Source of the DNA: an uncultured Treponema sp. | Lineage (GTDB): Bacteria > Spirochaetota > Spirochaetia > Treponematales > Treponemataceae | Assembly: GCA_946611835.1 (NCBI GenBank) | Contig: CAMOEE010000048.1 | Location: forward strand, 1-13,751 | Length of the DNA: 13,751 nt | Reading direction: 5' to 3' | Part shown: positions 1 to 6,912 of the stretch, in pieces | How the letters are laid out: each line of letters opens with the position of its first letter | How positions within the stretch are numbered: position 1 is the first letter of the stretch | Notes under the pieces: model-generated | Seen by the model: only the letters and a program-made list of their open reading frames with translations | What the model was told of the DNA's origin: nothing | Databases searched by the model: none | Program-made: the position numbers and the translations under genes

Positions 1-428
1 TGCTCAGGCAGAACAAGTTTACGGTCTGAGTCAAAGAAGGCATAGAAGACAAAGCTTAAGACTTCGTCGCTTCCGTTCCCCGCATAAATCATCTCAGGCG
101 TGACAACAAAAGGAATCTTGTCGAATTCGCTGGGGCTTACGATTGCACCGCTTCCGTTTTTTTTGCCGCCCTCAAGGTTTGCCCGGCTCAAGACTCCGCC
201 GGACTTGTTGAGCATGTCAGCGATTGCCTCTTTAAGCTCGTTTGAGTCAGGATCAGGGTAAAGCCCCAGCTTTTCAGGGTGTTTTTTTGCTGCCTGACGC
301 ACGGCTTCAATCACTTTTGGTGAAGGCGGGTATGGGTTTTCGTTGGCATTAAGTTTGATATAAACCCTGTCCTTGGGCTGCTCGCCTGGGACATAGGGGT
401 GAAGATTTTCCATTCTTTTGGATAACAT
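1..428 (-). CDS. hisC: Histidinol-phosphate aminotransferase, N-terminal 142 residues (3' end outside window)
   Basis: PLP-dependent class I/II aminotransferase that converts imidazole-acetol phosphate and glutamate to histidinol phosphate in histidine synthesis; related enzymes also act on aromatic amino acids. My translation gives the family landmarks LNANENPYPPSP near residue 36, YPDPDSNEL near 66, and GNGSDEVL near residues 117-124. The ATG at 428 follows a good Shine-Dalgarno (GAGGA about 6 nt upstream). An in-frame ATG 5 codons later lacks that support. Compared with typical HisC, in which the YPDP helix leads almost directly to GNGSDE, there is an insertion of about 30 residues between them (from about LNKSGG to VVTPEMIY). 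The active-site lysine lies beyond the window, so completeness cannot be judged. It is divergent from the 645-aa orphan gene with only 67 nt between. Seen: sequence motifs. Known: the family reaction. Substrate choice is inferred. Confidence 0.87.
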   Translation of the reverse strand, partial: MLSKRMENLHPYVPGEQPKDRVYIKLNANENPYPPSPKVIEAVRQAAKKHPEKLGLYPDPDSNELKEAIADMLNKSGGVLSRANLEGGKKNGSGAIVSPSEFDKIPFVVTPEMIYAGNGSDEVLSFVFYAFFDSDRKLVLPE

Positions 429-450
429 TTTTATTCCTCATCAGTAATTT

Positions 451-489
451 TTTATACCCCTTTATTTTATGATAAATTCTTGATAAAAT
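451..489. promoter_or_regulatory. Divergent promoter region between hisC and the 645-aa gene
   Basis: The 67-nt gap is very A/T-rich. On the minus strand TATAAA (451-456) can serve as -10 for hisC, leaving a short leader that holds the Shine-Dalgarno. On the plus strand TAAAAT (484-489) is a -10-like hexamer that ends 6 nt before the ATG at 496. A -35 for the plus promoter is poor (TTTATT at 461-466, 17-nt spacer). No Shine-Dalgarno precedes 496, so a leaderless transcript is possible. A/T richness makes chance matches common. Confidence 0.4.
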
Positions 490-495
490 AAAGAC

Positions 496-2433
496 ATGGC
501 GACAACAACTAGCATTTTAGTTTTATTAAAATTTTTTGCATCACGGCAGAAAGGCGCAACCGTTGACTATACAGATTTTTGTGAATATCTTAAGCGATAC
601 TCAGCACATCACCTCGAAGAACAGCCAAGTCTTGCATGTTATCTTGAAGATCCTGTCCCTGCTCTCCAGACAGAGCTTGACAAACTTATTGAATCAAGGC
701 TCATCGTCATCGTAAACACAACACCCGAAAAACAGGCGATTGTCGTAATTCCATTCTATATCGAGCGTTTCTCAGAACGATACAAGGACATTTCGGTCAA
801 TCCCTCCCTTCCATTTCCTTCTGAGGCAGACTTACCAAAGCACACGCCAAAAGAAATCGTAACCAGAGAAAATTCAGCGGACTTAATCGGCCGTCTCTTA
901 AAGCATGAGGAGCTTAACGAAAAGACCCTTTACGGCCTCACACTCCCCCACAGCGCACCCTCGATCCTTCTTCCGTCAAATGTCTCCGTAGTCACTCTTC
1001 TCGAAGACGCAATCGGAAAGATTCAGAACATGCTCCGGAAGGAAGAACATCACGATTACTTCCTCAAAAAGCTCACGGTCTCAAATCCAGGCCGGGAAAT
1101 GATTGTCAAAAATTTCTTCAACGCATTCGTCGACCGCTCAGACCACTCCCTCGAAACTTTGAGCCAGACAACCGAGAGTTTCTATCTCTGGAACCAGCTC
1201 TGTTTCTTCATCAAACAGGACTACGAGAAAATCAAGGACTACACCCAGGAAGATTTATCATGTCTTCAGGCCGTCTACATTACGGAGGTAGGGGCAAACT
1301 ACTTCAAGAACGAAGCCCAGGAAAACGCAAGGCGTGAAGGAGCACTCAAGGCCCTTGAAAACCTTATGCTCAAGCCACCTTACTACTTTACTTTTGATGA
1401 AATCACAAAATTCACCGATGTAAAAGGTCTTCCCCTGCTCGGCCAGTACACAGAGGATGAGCTCAAGGACTACCTTCACAAAAAAACACAGGAAGCTCCT
1501 GTTCAGGAACTCCCGGAAATGCTCATATTCAAGACTTTTGATGACCAGCGTTATTTTATCTTCAAGAGCAAGGTGCTTCCTCTCATTCTCAGGCTTTGTA
1601 CCGACGCCCGCATTTCAGTTCTCGACGCAATCAAGACCCACTGGTCAGAGGTCTTAAAGGCTTTTGATGTTCTTCCTGAGATGAAAGACCAGAAAGCATT
1701 CGAGGACAGGCTTGAAAAAGAAATCCGCATTCAGTCGCCGATTTTAAGCGCCCTCCTCCACTCTTCATTTCTCCCGCTTTTGAGCTACGATGCTTCCGGC
1801 GGGGATGACACAAGCAAGATAAGCCTTTTCGTGAACGGGCAGCTCCTTCCCTACAGCGATATTCTTCTTATGAGCAGGCAGGAGATTCTCAACGACGCAA
1901 AAATCATGCTTCCTTTCTGGTACTCAATGCCGGTCATCTCATGGATTATGAAGATGCTTCTCCGTCCGCCAAAAAAACAGCGTGAAAAGCCACGAAAAAC
2001 AAAGGCAGAGATTTACAGGGAAGAAGAAAGCGCAAAACGAAAGGAAGACGAGACGACAGCCATGATTGCCCAGAATGCGACAATCAGCAAAAAAGTCGCC
2101 CTTCGTGATGCTGCACGCAACGCAGAGCAGGCTTTCGTTCCTTCAAGCTCTACCCTAAACCGGGAGCTTGATTCTTACGAGCATATCTGGAACAAGCAGC
2201 TGGGAAAAGAATCGCACAAAAATCTCACCGAAGATGTCAATTCCCTTATCCGGGATTACATCCGCAAGGTTTTGCGCACAATGAAAACTGACGGTTTCAC
2301 CCCAGACCGAATCCACAGCCTTGCCGAGAGTCTTATAAACGCTCCCGGCCTGCAAAAAATCGGTGAGCATGATGCCCTTCTAATGTACATCAAGCTCTAC
2401 ATGGTCAAGCTTGTAAAAAACATTCCTATGTAA
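496..2433 (+). CDS. Conserved-looking orphan protein, 645 aa, predicted cytoplasmic
   Basis: I do not recognise a named family. The protein has no signal peptide or convincing membrane span. Residues 1-90 read like a winged-helix fold: three helices (LVLLKFFASR, DFCEYLKRY, LQTELDKLIESR) followed by a strand-turn-strand (LIVIVN then AIVVIPF). This is inference only. The middle is mainly helical. Residues about 488-520 form a strongly basic and charged stretch (RPPKKQREKPRKTKAEIYR), then a helix-rich C-terminus ends in KLVKNIPM. The basic segment could contact nucleic acid or a membrane surface. The ATG at 496 is the first start in the frame; no Shine-Dalgarno is seen and a -10-like TAAAAT ends 6 nt upstream. 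It is followed by a rho-independent terminator, so it is probably a single-gene transcript. Codon use looks like that of its neighbours. Confidence 0.8.
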   Translation: MATTTSILVLLKFFASRQKGATVDYTDFCEYLKRYSAHHLEEQPSLACYLEDPVPALQTELDKLIESRLIVIVNTTPEKQAIVVIPFYIERFSERYKDISVNPSLPFPSEADLPKHTPKEIVTRENSADLIGRLLKHEELNEKTLYGLTLPHSAPSILLPSNVSVVTLLEDAIGKIQNMLRKEEHHDYFLKKLTVSNPGREMIVKNFFNAFVDRSDHSLETLSQTTESFYLWNQLCFFIKQDYEKIKDYTQEDLSCLQAVYITEVGANYFKNEAQENARREGALKALENLMLKPPYYFTFDEITKFTDVKGLPLLGQYTEDELKDYLHKKTQEAPVQELPEMLIFKTFDDQRYFIFKSKVLPLILRLCTDARISVLDAIKTHWSEVLKAFDVLPEMKDQKAFEDRLEKEIRIQSPILSALLHSSFLPLLSYDASGGDDTSKISLFVNGQLLPYSDILLMSRQEILNDAKIMLPFWYSMPVISWIMKMLLRPPKKQREKPRKTKAEIYREEESAKRKEDETTAMIAQNATISKKVALRDAARNAEQAFVPSSSTLNRELDSYEHIWNKQLGKESHKNLTEDVNSLIRDYIRKVLRTMKTDGFTPDRIHSLAESLINAPGLQKIGEHDALLMYIKLYMVKLVKNIPM

Positions 2434-2460
2434 ATTCCTATAGGCAGTTTTGGAGATTTT

Positions 2461-2502
2461 GGAGATTCCTTTCCAGTGGTCTCCATTTTTTTTGTTTTTT
2501 TT
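2461..2502 (+). terminator. Intrinsic terminator of the 645-aa gene
   Basis: GGAGATT (2461-2467) can pair with GGTCTCC (2478-2484), five Watson-Crick and two G-U pairs around a 10-nt loop, followed by A and then T8-G-T8 (2486-2502). It starts 27 nt after the stop codon. The left arm lies in a short tandem repeat, TTTTGGAGA twice (about 2448-2465). Confidence 0.75.
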
Positions 2503-2644
2503 CACATTTTTTCCCCGGATTACTGCCGAAAACCAATAAATTTTTCAAATATATATATGAACGGTGAGAGAAGACCCCTCCCCGCTCTGCAAAGGAAGCT
2601 GCGGCCGGGCTTTTTTGCGCAATCTTTATACATGGAGAATTTTT
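2503..2644 (+). promoter_or_regulatory. ssb promoter and leader, with possible attenuator or repeat relic
   Basis: The first half is A/T-rich with an alternating TATATATA run near 2550-2558 that could hold a -10; no clear -35 is visible. The second half (about 2572-2620) is abruptly G/C-rich: CTCCCCGC, then GCGGCCGGGC followed by T6. CCCGC can pair with GCCGGG (one bulged C), giving a weak hairpin with a T-run before the gene, compatible with an attenuator. The order CTCCCC / CGGGCTTT / TTGCGC-ATC also matches the repeat at the right end of the window. The ssb Shine-Dalgarno GGAG lies at 2634-2637. Confidence 0.4.
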
Positions 2645-3079
2645 ATGAACCAAATGAATCAAATCGTAATCGAGGGAAATGTCGTCCGAGACTCAGCTGT
2701 AAAGGAGACTCCGAGAGGAACCCGTGTCTGCATAGTTCCCATTGCAACGAACCACTACTACAAGGACTACAAAGGGGAGCTTCAAAAAGAAACAGCCTTT
2801 CTGGATGTGGAGGCCTGGGGCGAAAATTATGCGAACCACATCGTCAGAATGGCCACTAAAGGCCGGAAACTTCGTGTCGTCGGGAGGCTTAAGCAAGAAC
2901 GATGGAAAACAGCGGACGGGAAAAGCGCCACGAAATGCTCTATTTTTGCCGAGCACATTGACTTTCAGCCGCAAAAAGCTGAGGACAAAGGCGAGACAGA
3001 CTCCAAGACGGATGCAGAGCTGGCGCATGAGGGGATGATTGCGGAGTCACTTGAAGACGGAGATGAGGCAGTGTTTTAG
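2645..3079 (+). CDS. ssb: Single-stranded DNA-binding protein
   Basis: A 144-aa SSB that coats single-stranded DNA in replication, recombination and repair, normally as a tetramer. Residues about 5-108 form the OB fold, with the typical order IVIEGNVVRD, an ETAFLDVEAWGE strand, and LRVVGRLKQERW. The remainder is a short acidic linker ending DGDEAVF. Canonical bacterial SSB tails end in acidic residues plus IPF, used to dock partner proteins; here the acidic residues and final Phe are present but Ile-Pro is replaced by Ala-Val. The start at 2645 is chosen because GGAG sits 7 nt upstream and the OB fold begins immediately; an upstream in-frame ATG (2564) would add 27 residues unlike SSB, encoded by the G/C-rich leader. 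It appears to be a single-gene unit, convergent with the U32 gene. Confidence 0.93.
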   Translation: MNQMNQIVIEGNVVRDSAVKETPRGTRVCIVPIATNHYYKDYKGELQKETAFLDVEAWGENYANHIVRMATKGRKLRVVGRLKQERWKTADGKSATKCSIFAEHIDFQPQKAEDKGETDSKTDAELAHEGMIAESLEDGDEAVF

Positions 3080-3094
3080 AATAATAGACTAAAA

Positions 3095-3219
3095 CAAAAA
3101 CAAGCTCCCGGTGAGAACATGGCACTAGAATCCACGGTTGTGCGATTTGGAAATTGGACTCGCTCCGCTCGCCCGCACAAAGTGGATTCGTGCCATAACC
3201 TCACCTACGCTTGTTTTTG
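3095..3219. repeat. 125-nt imperfect inverted repeat, probable bidirectional terminator or dispersed element
   Basis: The arms pair in five blocks: 3095-3105 with 3209-3219 (11 bp), 3110-3115 with 3200-3205 (6), 3119-3125 with 3190-3196 (7), 3128-3135 with 3182-3189 (8), and 3138-3144 with 3174-3180 (7). That is 39 bp separated by small internal loops and a 2-nt bulge (TA, 3126-3127), around a 29-nt loop containing CTCGCTCCGCTCGCC. One internal loop has the same triplet, AAC, on both sides (3116-3118 and 3197-3199). The outermost stem gives T-rich ends in both directions, so it could stop both ssb and the convergent U32 transcript. It is much longer than an ordinary terminator. It resembles folded attC or MITE-type elements in shape, but canonical attC ends (RYYYAAC/GTTRRRY) are not present. 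Confidence 0.7.
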
Positions 3220-3244
3220 CATTTTCGCACTCTTAAAATACGGT

Positions 3245-5527
3245 CTATTTTCGTCTTCTAGCTTTATTATAGTTCGGGCGGGAATTGTTCGGTTTTCGGC
3301 CACTTCGCCCAGCCCTTGCGGGAATGCCGGCTTCCTTTTCGGCCTCGGCTTTTTCGTTCATGGCCTTGTAGATTTCCATTTTTTCGAGGCTGTAGAAGCC
3401 GTTCTTCCAGTTAAAGCGAGAACTTTCCGGGACCGGCTGCCTTTTAACCATGGAATTGGTAATCATCTTGAGTTCCTGCCGTGTCACCCTGGTGCGTGAC
3501 AAATCAATGAGGATTCTCTTGAAACCGTCGGCATTAAGGATGTCAGTCTTGTCAACGATTGAGAAAGGTGCTTCCGGCATGACGACCGAGCCGTCAGGAG
3601 TAGAGCTTACCTTGAACAAGGTTTCCTCTTTGTCCTTGAAATAGAGAAAGTCATAGCTTTCCGGGAGCATAAAACGCATGCGGAACAAAGCCGGATATGC
3701 GTAGGTCGTTACCATGACACGGCTTCTGACGCTTTCTTCCCATGTCATCTTGAGGTTATCCCAGGAATTCTCGAGAGGAGTGATAAAGGCTCCGATATTC
3801 TGATTCTCAAACCATGAGGCCGCCCATCTGTTGAATGTATAGAGGTAAGGACCTGCGATGAGATTTGCTCCCTTTCCCCTGAGCATGGAGATATGGGCGA
3901 TATTGTTCACAACGAAAGTCTTGAAGCCGTCTTCGATGAGGGCATTCAAATCAGAAAGAATCTGCTCCTCTTTTGAGGCCGGGCAGTATGGATCCAGAGA
4001 AATGATGACCTGCTTTTTTGAGATAGGAAGCTTTGTTTTTTTGACGAGCAAATCCTGCTTTGACTCAGAGTTAAGCTCAACAATCACACGAACCGGATTC
4101 TTTGAGATTGCCTGGAACAAATCAGAAATTGTTGATACCTGAATGTAGAGGCCCTCCGGGAAATAAGAAAGTTCGTTCTTTGCGACAGGTGTAAGGTCCA
4201 GGACCGGAAGAACTTCTGCTCCCGGCTGCTGGCGGTACTTTCCGATGTCAGCAGGAAGGACACGGGGATATCTCTTGGACATAGCCTTTGTCTGCAAGAG
4301 GTATACGGAATCCCCGCGCTTGAATCCGAGGGGAATGTCGATATAACGGCGGCCCTTCTCGTCAACAGTGACGGTGCGAACCTTGTGGCTTACCCGGCCA
4401 GTGTCGTCCTGACGGTGCAAGCGGATTGAGTCTCCAACATCAGGATCGTAATTTCCGCCGGTCAAATGAGCCATCGTAATTTTGTAATCTTCAGGACTTG
4501 CGTCGGGGCCGGCCATTTCACGGGCCTTTTCTTTTGCCTCGTCGCTTGCAGTCTCAAAACTGTCGATTTTTCCAAGGAAGATTCCTGTTCCGCCCGCCTG
4601 ATTCGGGTTGAGGATAAGGCTTCCTGCCTTTTGGACTCCCTCTTCGTTTGTCTTGAAATTATACCAGTATGATGTTTTTGCCCGGGCAAAATCTGTTGAA
4701 AGAAGTCGTTTAGCAGTAGCAAGGGCACCTTTTTTGTCTTTTTCCCAGTTATCCATGAGATAGCGGTAGGCAGAGACAACAGAACCTACATATTCAGCGC
4801 TCTTCATTCGGCCTTCGATTTTGAAAGACTCTACGCCAAGCTGCATGAGGTCAGGAATCTGCTCAATAAGCTGAAGGTCACATGGAGAGAAATAATATCC
4901 CTGTTTTTCACCGTCAGACTCAGAATCCACAGTATAAAAACGGCGGCATGCCTGGGTACACATCCCCCGGTTTGCGCTCTTTCCGCCCAGGTAGCTTGAG
5001 AAAAGACACAAGCCGGACTCACTTACGCAAAGGGCACCGTGGACGAAAATCTCAAGCTCGGCATTCGTGTGAGACTTGATGTATTTGATTTCTTCGAGGC
5101 CAAGCTCACGAGCAACGACAACGCGCTTTAAGCCGGCCTTGCTCAAAAGATTGACTCCGGCCGCACTCTCCACGTTCATCTGCGTTGAGCCGTGAAGCTC
5201 CAGTTTAGGGAAAAATTCCTGGCACATTCGGATGACTCCGAAATCCTGAACGATAAGACCGTCCGGGCCGATTTTGTTGAGATAAGAAAGGAAGCGGTAG
5301 AGCCGTTCCAAATCACGCTCTTCGCTTACGGTGTTTACAGTAACATAGATTTTTTTGTTCTGTCGGTGCAGAGACGATACAGCCGCCTCAAACTGATTCC
5401 ATGCGAAATTCGATGAGCGAAGACGAGCGTTAAAACTCTTGAGACCAAGATAAACTGCGTCGGCTCCCTCACCGATTGCCGCATCCAATGCTTCAATGTT
5501 GCCGGCAGGCGCTAATAATTCAGACAT
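3245..5527 (-). CDS. U32-family protein of long (RlhA-like) type, probable 23S rRNA cytidine hydroxylase
   Basis: 760 aa. The N-terminal TIM-barrel-like U32 domain (about 1-340) contains the family signature EIFVHGALCVSESGLCLFS (residues 159-177), and Cys167, Cys174, Cys190 and Cys194 are spaced like the four conserved cysteines of RlhA/TrhP proteins. FKIEGRMKS follows at 235-243. The C-terminal half includes a beta-rich segment (about 345-425) and a DUF3656-like region, as in the long E. coli RlhA rather than the shorter tRNA-acting TrhP. Members are often annotated as peptidases or collagenases, but RlhA makes 5-hydroxycytidine in 23S rRNA using prephenate and iron. The last ~35 residues are an extra, very basic tail (ending KARRRK) that may bind RNA. 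The start gives the standard MSELLAPAGN N-terminus. It lies 32 nt after the lipoprotein gene; no clear Shine-Dalgarno. Family certain; substrate inferred. Confidence 0.88.
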   Translation of the reverse strand: MSELLAPAGNIEALDAAIGEGADAVYLGLKSFNARLRSSNFAWNQFEAAVSSLHRQNKKIYVTVNTVSEERDLERLYRFLSYLNKIGPDGLIVQDFGVIRMCQEFFPKLELHGSTQMNVESAAGVNLLSKAGLKRVVVARELGLEEIKYIKSHTNAELEIFVHGALCVSESGLCLFSSYLGGKSANRGMCTQACRRFYTVDSESDGEKQGYYFSPCDLQLIEQIPDLMQLGVESFKIEGRMKSAEYVGSVVSAYRYLMDNWEKDKKGALATAKRLLSTDFARAKTSYWYNFKTNEEGVQKAGSLILNPNQAGGTGIFLGKIDSFETASDEAKEKAREMAGPDASPEDYKITMAHLTGGNYDPDVGDSIRLHRQDDTGRVSHKVRTVTVDEKGRRYIDIPLGFKRGDSVYLLQTKAMSKRYPRVLPADIGKYRQQPGAEVLPVLDLTPVAKNELSYFPEGLYIQVSTISDLFQAISKNPVRVIVELNSESKQDLLVKKTKLPISKKQVIISLDPYCPASKEEQILSDLNALIEDGFKTFVVNNIAHISMLRGKGANLIAGPYLYTFNRWAASWFENQNIGAFITPLENSWDNLKMTWEESVRSRVMVTTYAYPALFRMRFMLPESYDFLYFKDKEETLFKVSSTPDGSVVMPEAPFSIVDKTDILNADGFKRILIDLSRTRVTRQELKMITNSMVKRQPVPESSRFNWKNGFYSLEKMEIYKAMNEKAEAEKEAGIPARAGRSGRKPNNSRPNYNKARRRK

Positions 5528-5533
5528 TCTTTC

Positions 5534-5542
5534 ATATTAGCA
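5534..5542 (-). promoter_or_regulatory. Possible extended -10 just upstream of the U32 gene
   Basis: On the minus strand TGC-TAATAT (5542 to 5534) resembles an extended -10, and the hexamer ends 6 nt before the ATG at 5527. No good -35 is seen. It could give a leaderless U32 mRNA independent of the lipoprotein gene. Alternatively the two genes are co-transcribed across the 32-nt gap. Confidence 0.28.
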
Positions 5543-5559
5543 CATCTGCCTTCAAATTG

Positions 5560-6744
5560 CTAGTTGTTCACGACCAGCTGATTAGTGCTGTTCTCATAGC
5601 CAGGAGTCGCACCTGAGACCGTAACCTTGTCCACCAGCATTTTTTCGGTAACAATCCAGTCATCAGGAGAAGTCTGAATATATTCCGGGAGTAAGGCGGA
5701 GTCTGAACAGGAGAGAGCAAGCTGAGCCGTATTCTGCCTTGAAATCGAACGGAGAAGGGAACTTGTAGTTCCGTCCGTACAGACTGCATTCTCCGGTAAG
5801 CTTCCGCCCTGCCAGATTCCAAGCTCACAGGCTTTTTCGGCGAATTCGGACATGAGTTTTTTGCTCCATGAACTTTTGCCTGAGGCGCTCATAAGAAGGG
5901 CATCCTTGATTTCAAGGCTCACGCTGTCACGAATCACGAGGACATCGGTCTGGGAAAGGATTTTATCGTCCCCGCTTTTCCATAAATCCCGGGCTGTGTC
6001 AGAACTTTCACAAGTCCCGGAAAGTGTCAGGTCCTCCCCAAGTTCATCAAGGGCGATATCCTCACTTCCGGCGATAGTCCGCCCGTGAAGCGTAATCAGC
6101 TCCCCGCCCTTCACCTCAATCGCAGGAAAAGAATACTTCCTGGACTCACCATTTGCCCCGCTCACCATCTCAAGCCCGTAAGTGTTTCCGCCTTTCAAGA
6201 CATAGAATTCAACGAACTCAGTCTGACCTTTCTGCTTGTTGTAAGTTGAGCGGACCTCGTTGAACAAGAGTCGAGCCGGATTCTCATTGTAACCTGAGAA
6301 TTTCTGAGAGAATTCAAGGCTGTTCCCCGTGATGTCATATACAATGCCAGAAAAAATGTAGGACTTTCCGACTTCAGTTGCCTGAGAAAGCTCTATTTCA
6401 GCGGACTTCATGCTCTCGCTGTAAGAAATGACATTCGCAACAGCAAAGGATTCGCCCTCCTCCCCGCTTTCCCCGGCCTCGATAAGGGAAGCATTCTCCT
6501 CCTTATACTCAAGCACGGAAATTTCATCAAGGACGATTTTCTCTGAGCAGCTGATAAAAATCTTGTTCGAGCCTGTCACGGAAAATTCCTCGACGACAGG
6601 AGCCTTTGTGTCAGCAGGAAAGATTTCGATTCCTTCCTCAGTGAGCCTGCATGAGACAGGAGCTACGATACAGAGAACAGAAAAAACTATTCCCAGGGTA
6701 AGAGCCGCCCTACTCAGGATTTGACTGTTGAAATTCTTTTTCAT
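5560..6744 (-). CDS. Putative lipoprotein with Ig-like and lamin-tail-like regions
   Basis: 394 aa from the ATG at 6744, chosen because GGAGG lies 6 nt upstream; an ATG 7 codons earlier has no such signal. Residues 1-31 are a signal sequence (positive MKK, hydrophobic LGIVFSVLCIV) ending APVSC, with Cys32 as likely lipidation site. The Pro at -3 makes this a relaxed lipobox, acceptable for spirochaetes but not certain. Residues about 47-150 resemble a bacterial Ig-like (SbsA/Big_5) domain: APVVEEFSVTGSNKIFI, then a conserved-looking YDITGNSL. From about 157, LLFNEVRSTYNKQKGQTEFVEFYV has the NEV...EFVEF pattern of lamin-tail domains and the fold probably runs to near the C-terminus. A surface or periplasmic lipoprotein role is likely; the ligand is unknown. 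A strong terminator upstream isolates it from the DUF2259 gene. Confidence 0.75.
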   Translation of the reverse strand: MKKNFNSQILSRAALTLGIVFSVLCIVAPVSCRLTEEGIEIFPADTKAPVVEEFSVTGSNKIFISCSEKIVLDEISVLEYKEENASLIEAGESGEEGESFAVANVISYSESMKSAEIELSQATEVGKSYIFSGIVYDITGNSLEFSQKFSGYNENPARLLFNEVRSTYNKQKGQTEFVEFYVLKGGNTYGLEMVSGANGESRKYSFPAIEVKGGELITLHGRTIAGSEDIALDELGEDLTLSGTCESSDTARDLWKSGDDKILSQTDVLVIRDSVSLEIKDALLMSASGKSSWSKKLMSEFAEKACELGIWQGGSLPENAVCTDGTTSSLLRSISRQNTAQLALSCSDSALLPEYIQTSPDDWIVTEKMLVDKVTVSGATPGYENSTNQLVVNN

Positions 6745-6842
6745 AAATACCTCCAGATTTTTCAACCTGTATATTTATTGGAAAAAAAAGTCACTTTTCG
6801 GCAACTCGCAGAGAAAAAAAATGAAAATTTTTCAAAAAAAAG
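6745..6842 (-). promoter_or_regulatory. Promoter and leader of the lipoprotein gene
   Basis: Between the terminator and the ATG at 6744 the minus strand is made of T- and A-tracts. A -10-like TATACA (minus strand, about 6764-6769) has a possible GTGACT -35 at a short 15-nt spacing, and a clear GGAGG Shine-Dalgarno follows at about 6751-6755. The promoter assignment is weak; the Shine-Dalgarno is firm. Confidence 0.35.
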
Positions 6843-6884
6843 CAAAAAAAAAGCACACTTCAGAGAAAAATCTCCAAAATGTGC
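6843..6884 (-). terminator. Strong intrinsic terminator after the DUF2259 gene
   Basis: On the minus strand GCACATTTTGGAGA pairs with TCTCTGAAGTGTGC: a 14-bp stem (6853-6884) with three G-U pairs and a TTTT loop, followed immediately by a run of nine T before the next G (A-tract at 6844-6852 on the plus strand). The plus strand also has T8 after the stem (6887-6894), so the hairpin could act in both directions, though no plus-strand gene enters it. Confidence 0.85.
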
Positions 6885-6912
6885 AATTTTTTTTATATTT
6901 CCGATTTTTTAC

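Noticed and set aside
2564..2644. 27-residue N-terminal extension of SSB
   Set aside because: The extension comes from the G/C-rich leader, has no SSB similarity, and the ATG at 2645 has GGAG 7 nt upstream and starts directly at the OB fold.
2476..2859. 127-codon plus-strand frame across the ssb leader and ssb
   Set aside because: It reads ssb in another frame, begins in the terminator T-run region, and has no ribosome site or recognisable product.
3095..3219. Integron attC site
   Set aside because: The shape and bulge are suggestive, but the required RYYYAAC/GTTRRRY pair at the arm ends is missing on both strands and there is no integrase or cassette array in view. Kept only as an unexplained inverted repeat.
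3119..3499. 126-codon plus-strand frame starting inside the inverted repeat
   Set aside because: The first part is the structured repeat and the rest is antisense to the end of the U32 gene; it has no ribosome site.
3245..5527. Collagenase or peptidase virulence factor
   Set aside because: Many U32 proteins carry that name, but the four-cysteine pattern and long architecture match the RNA-hydroxylating RlhA branch better.
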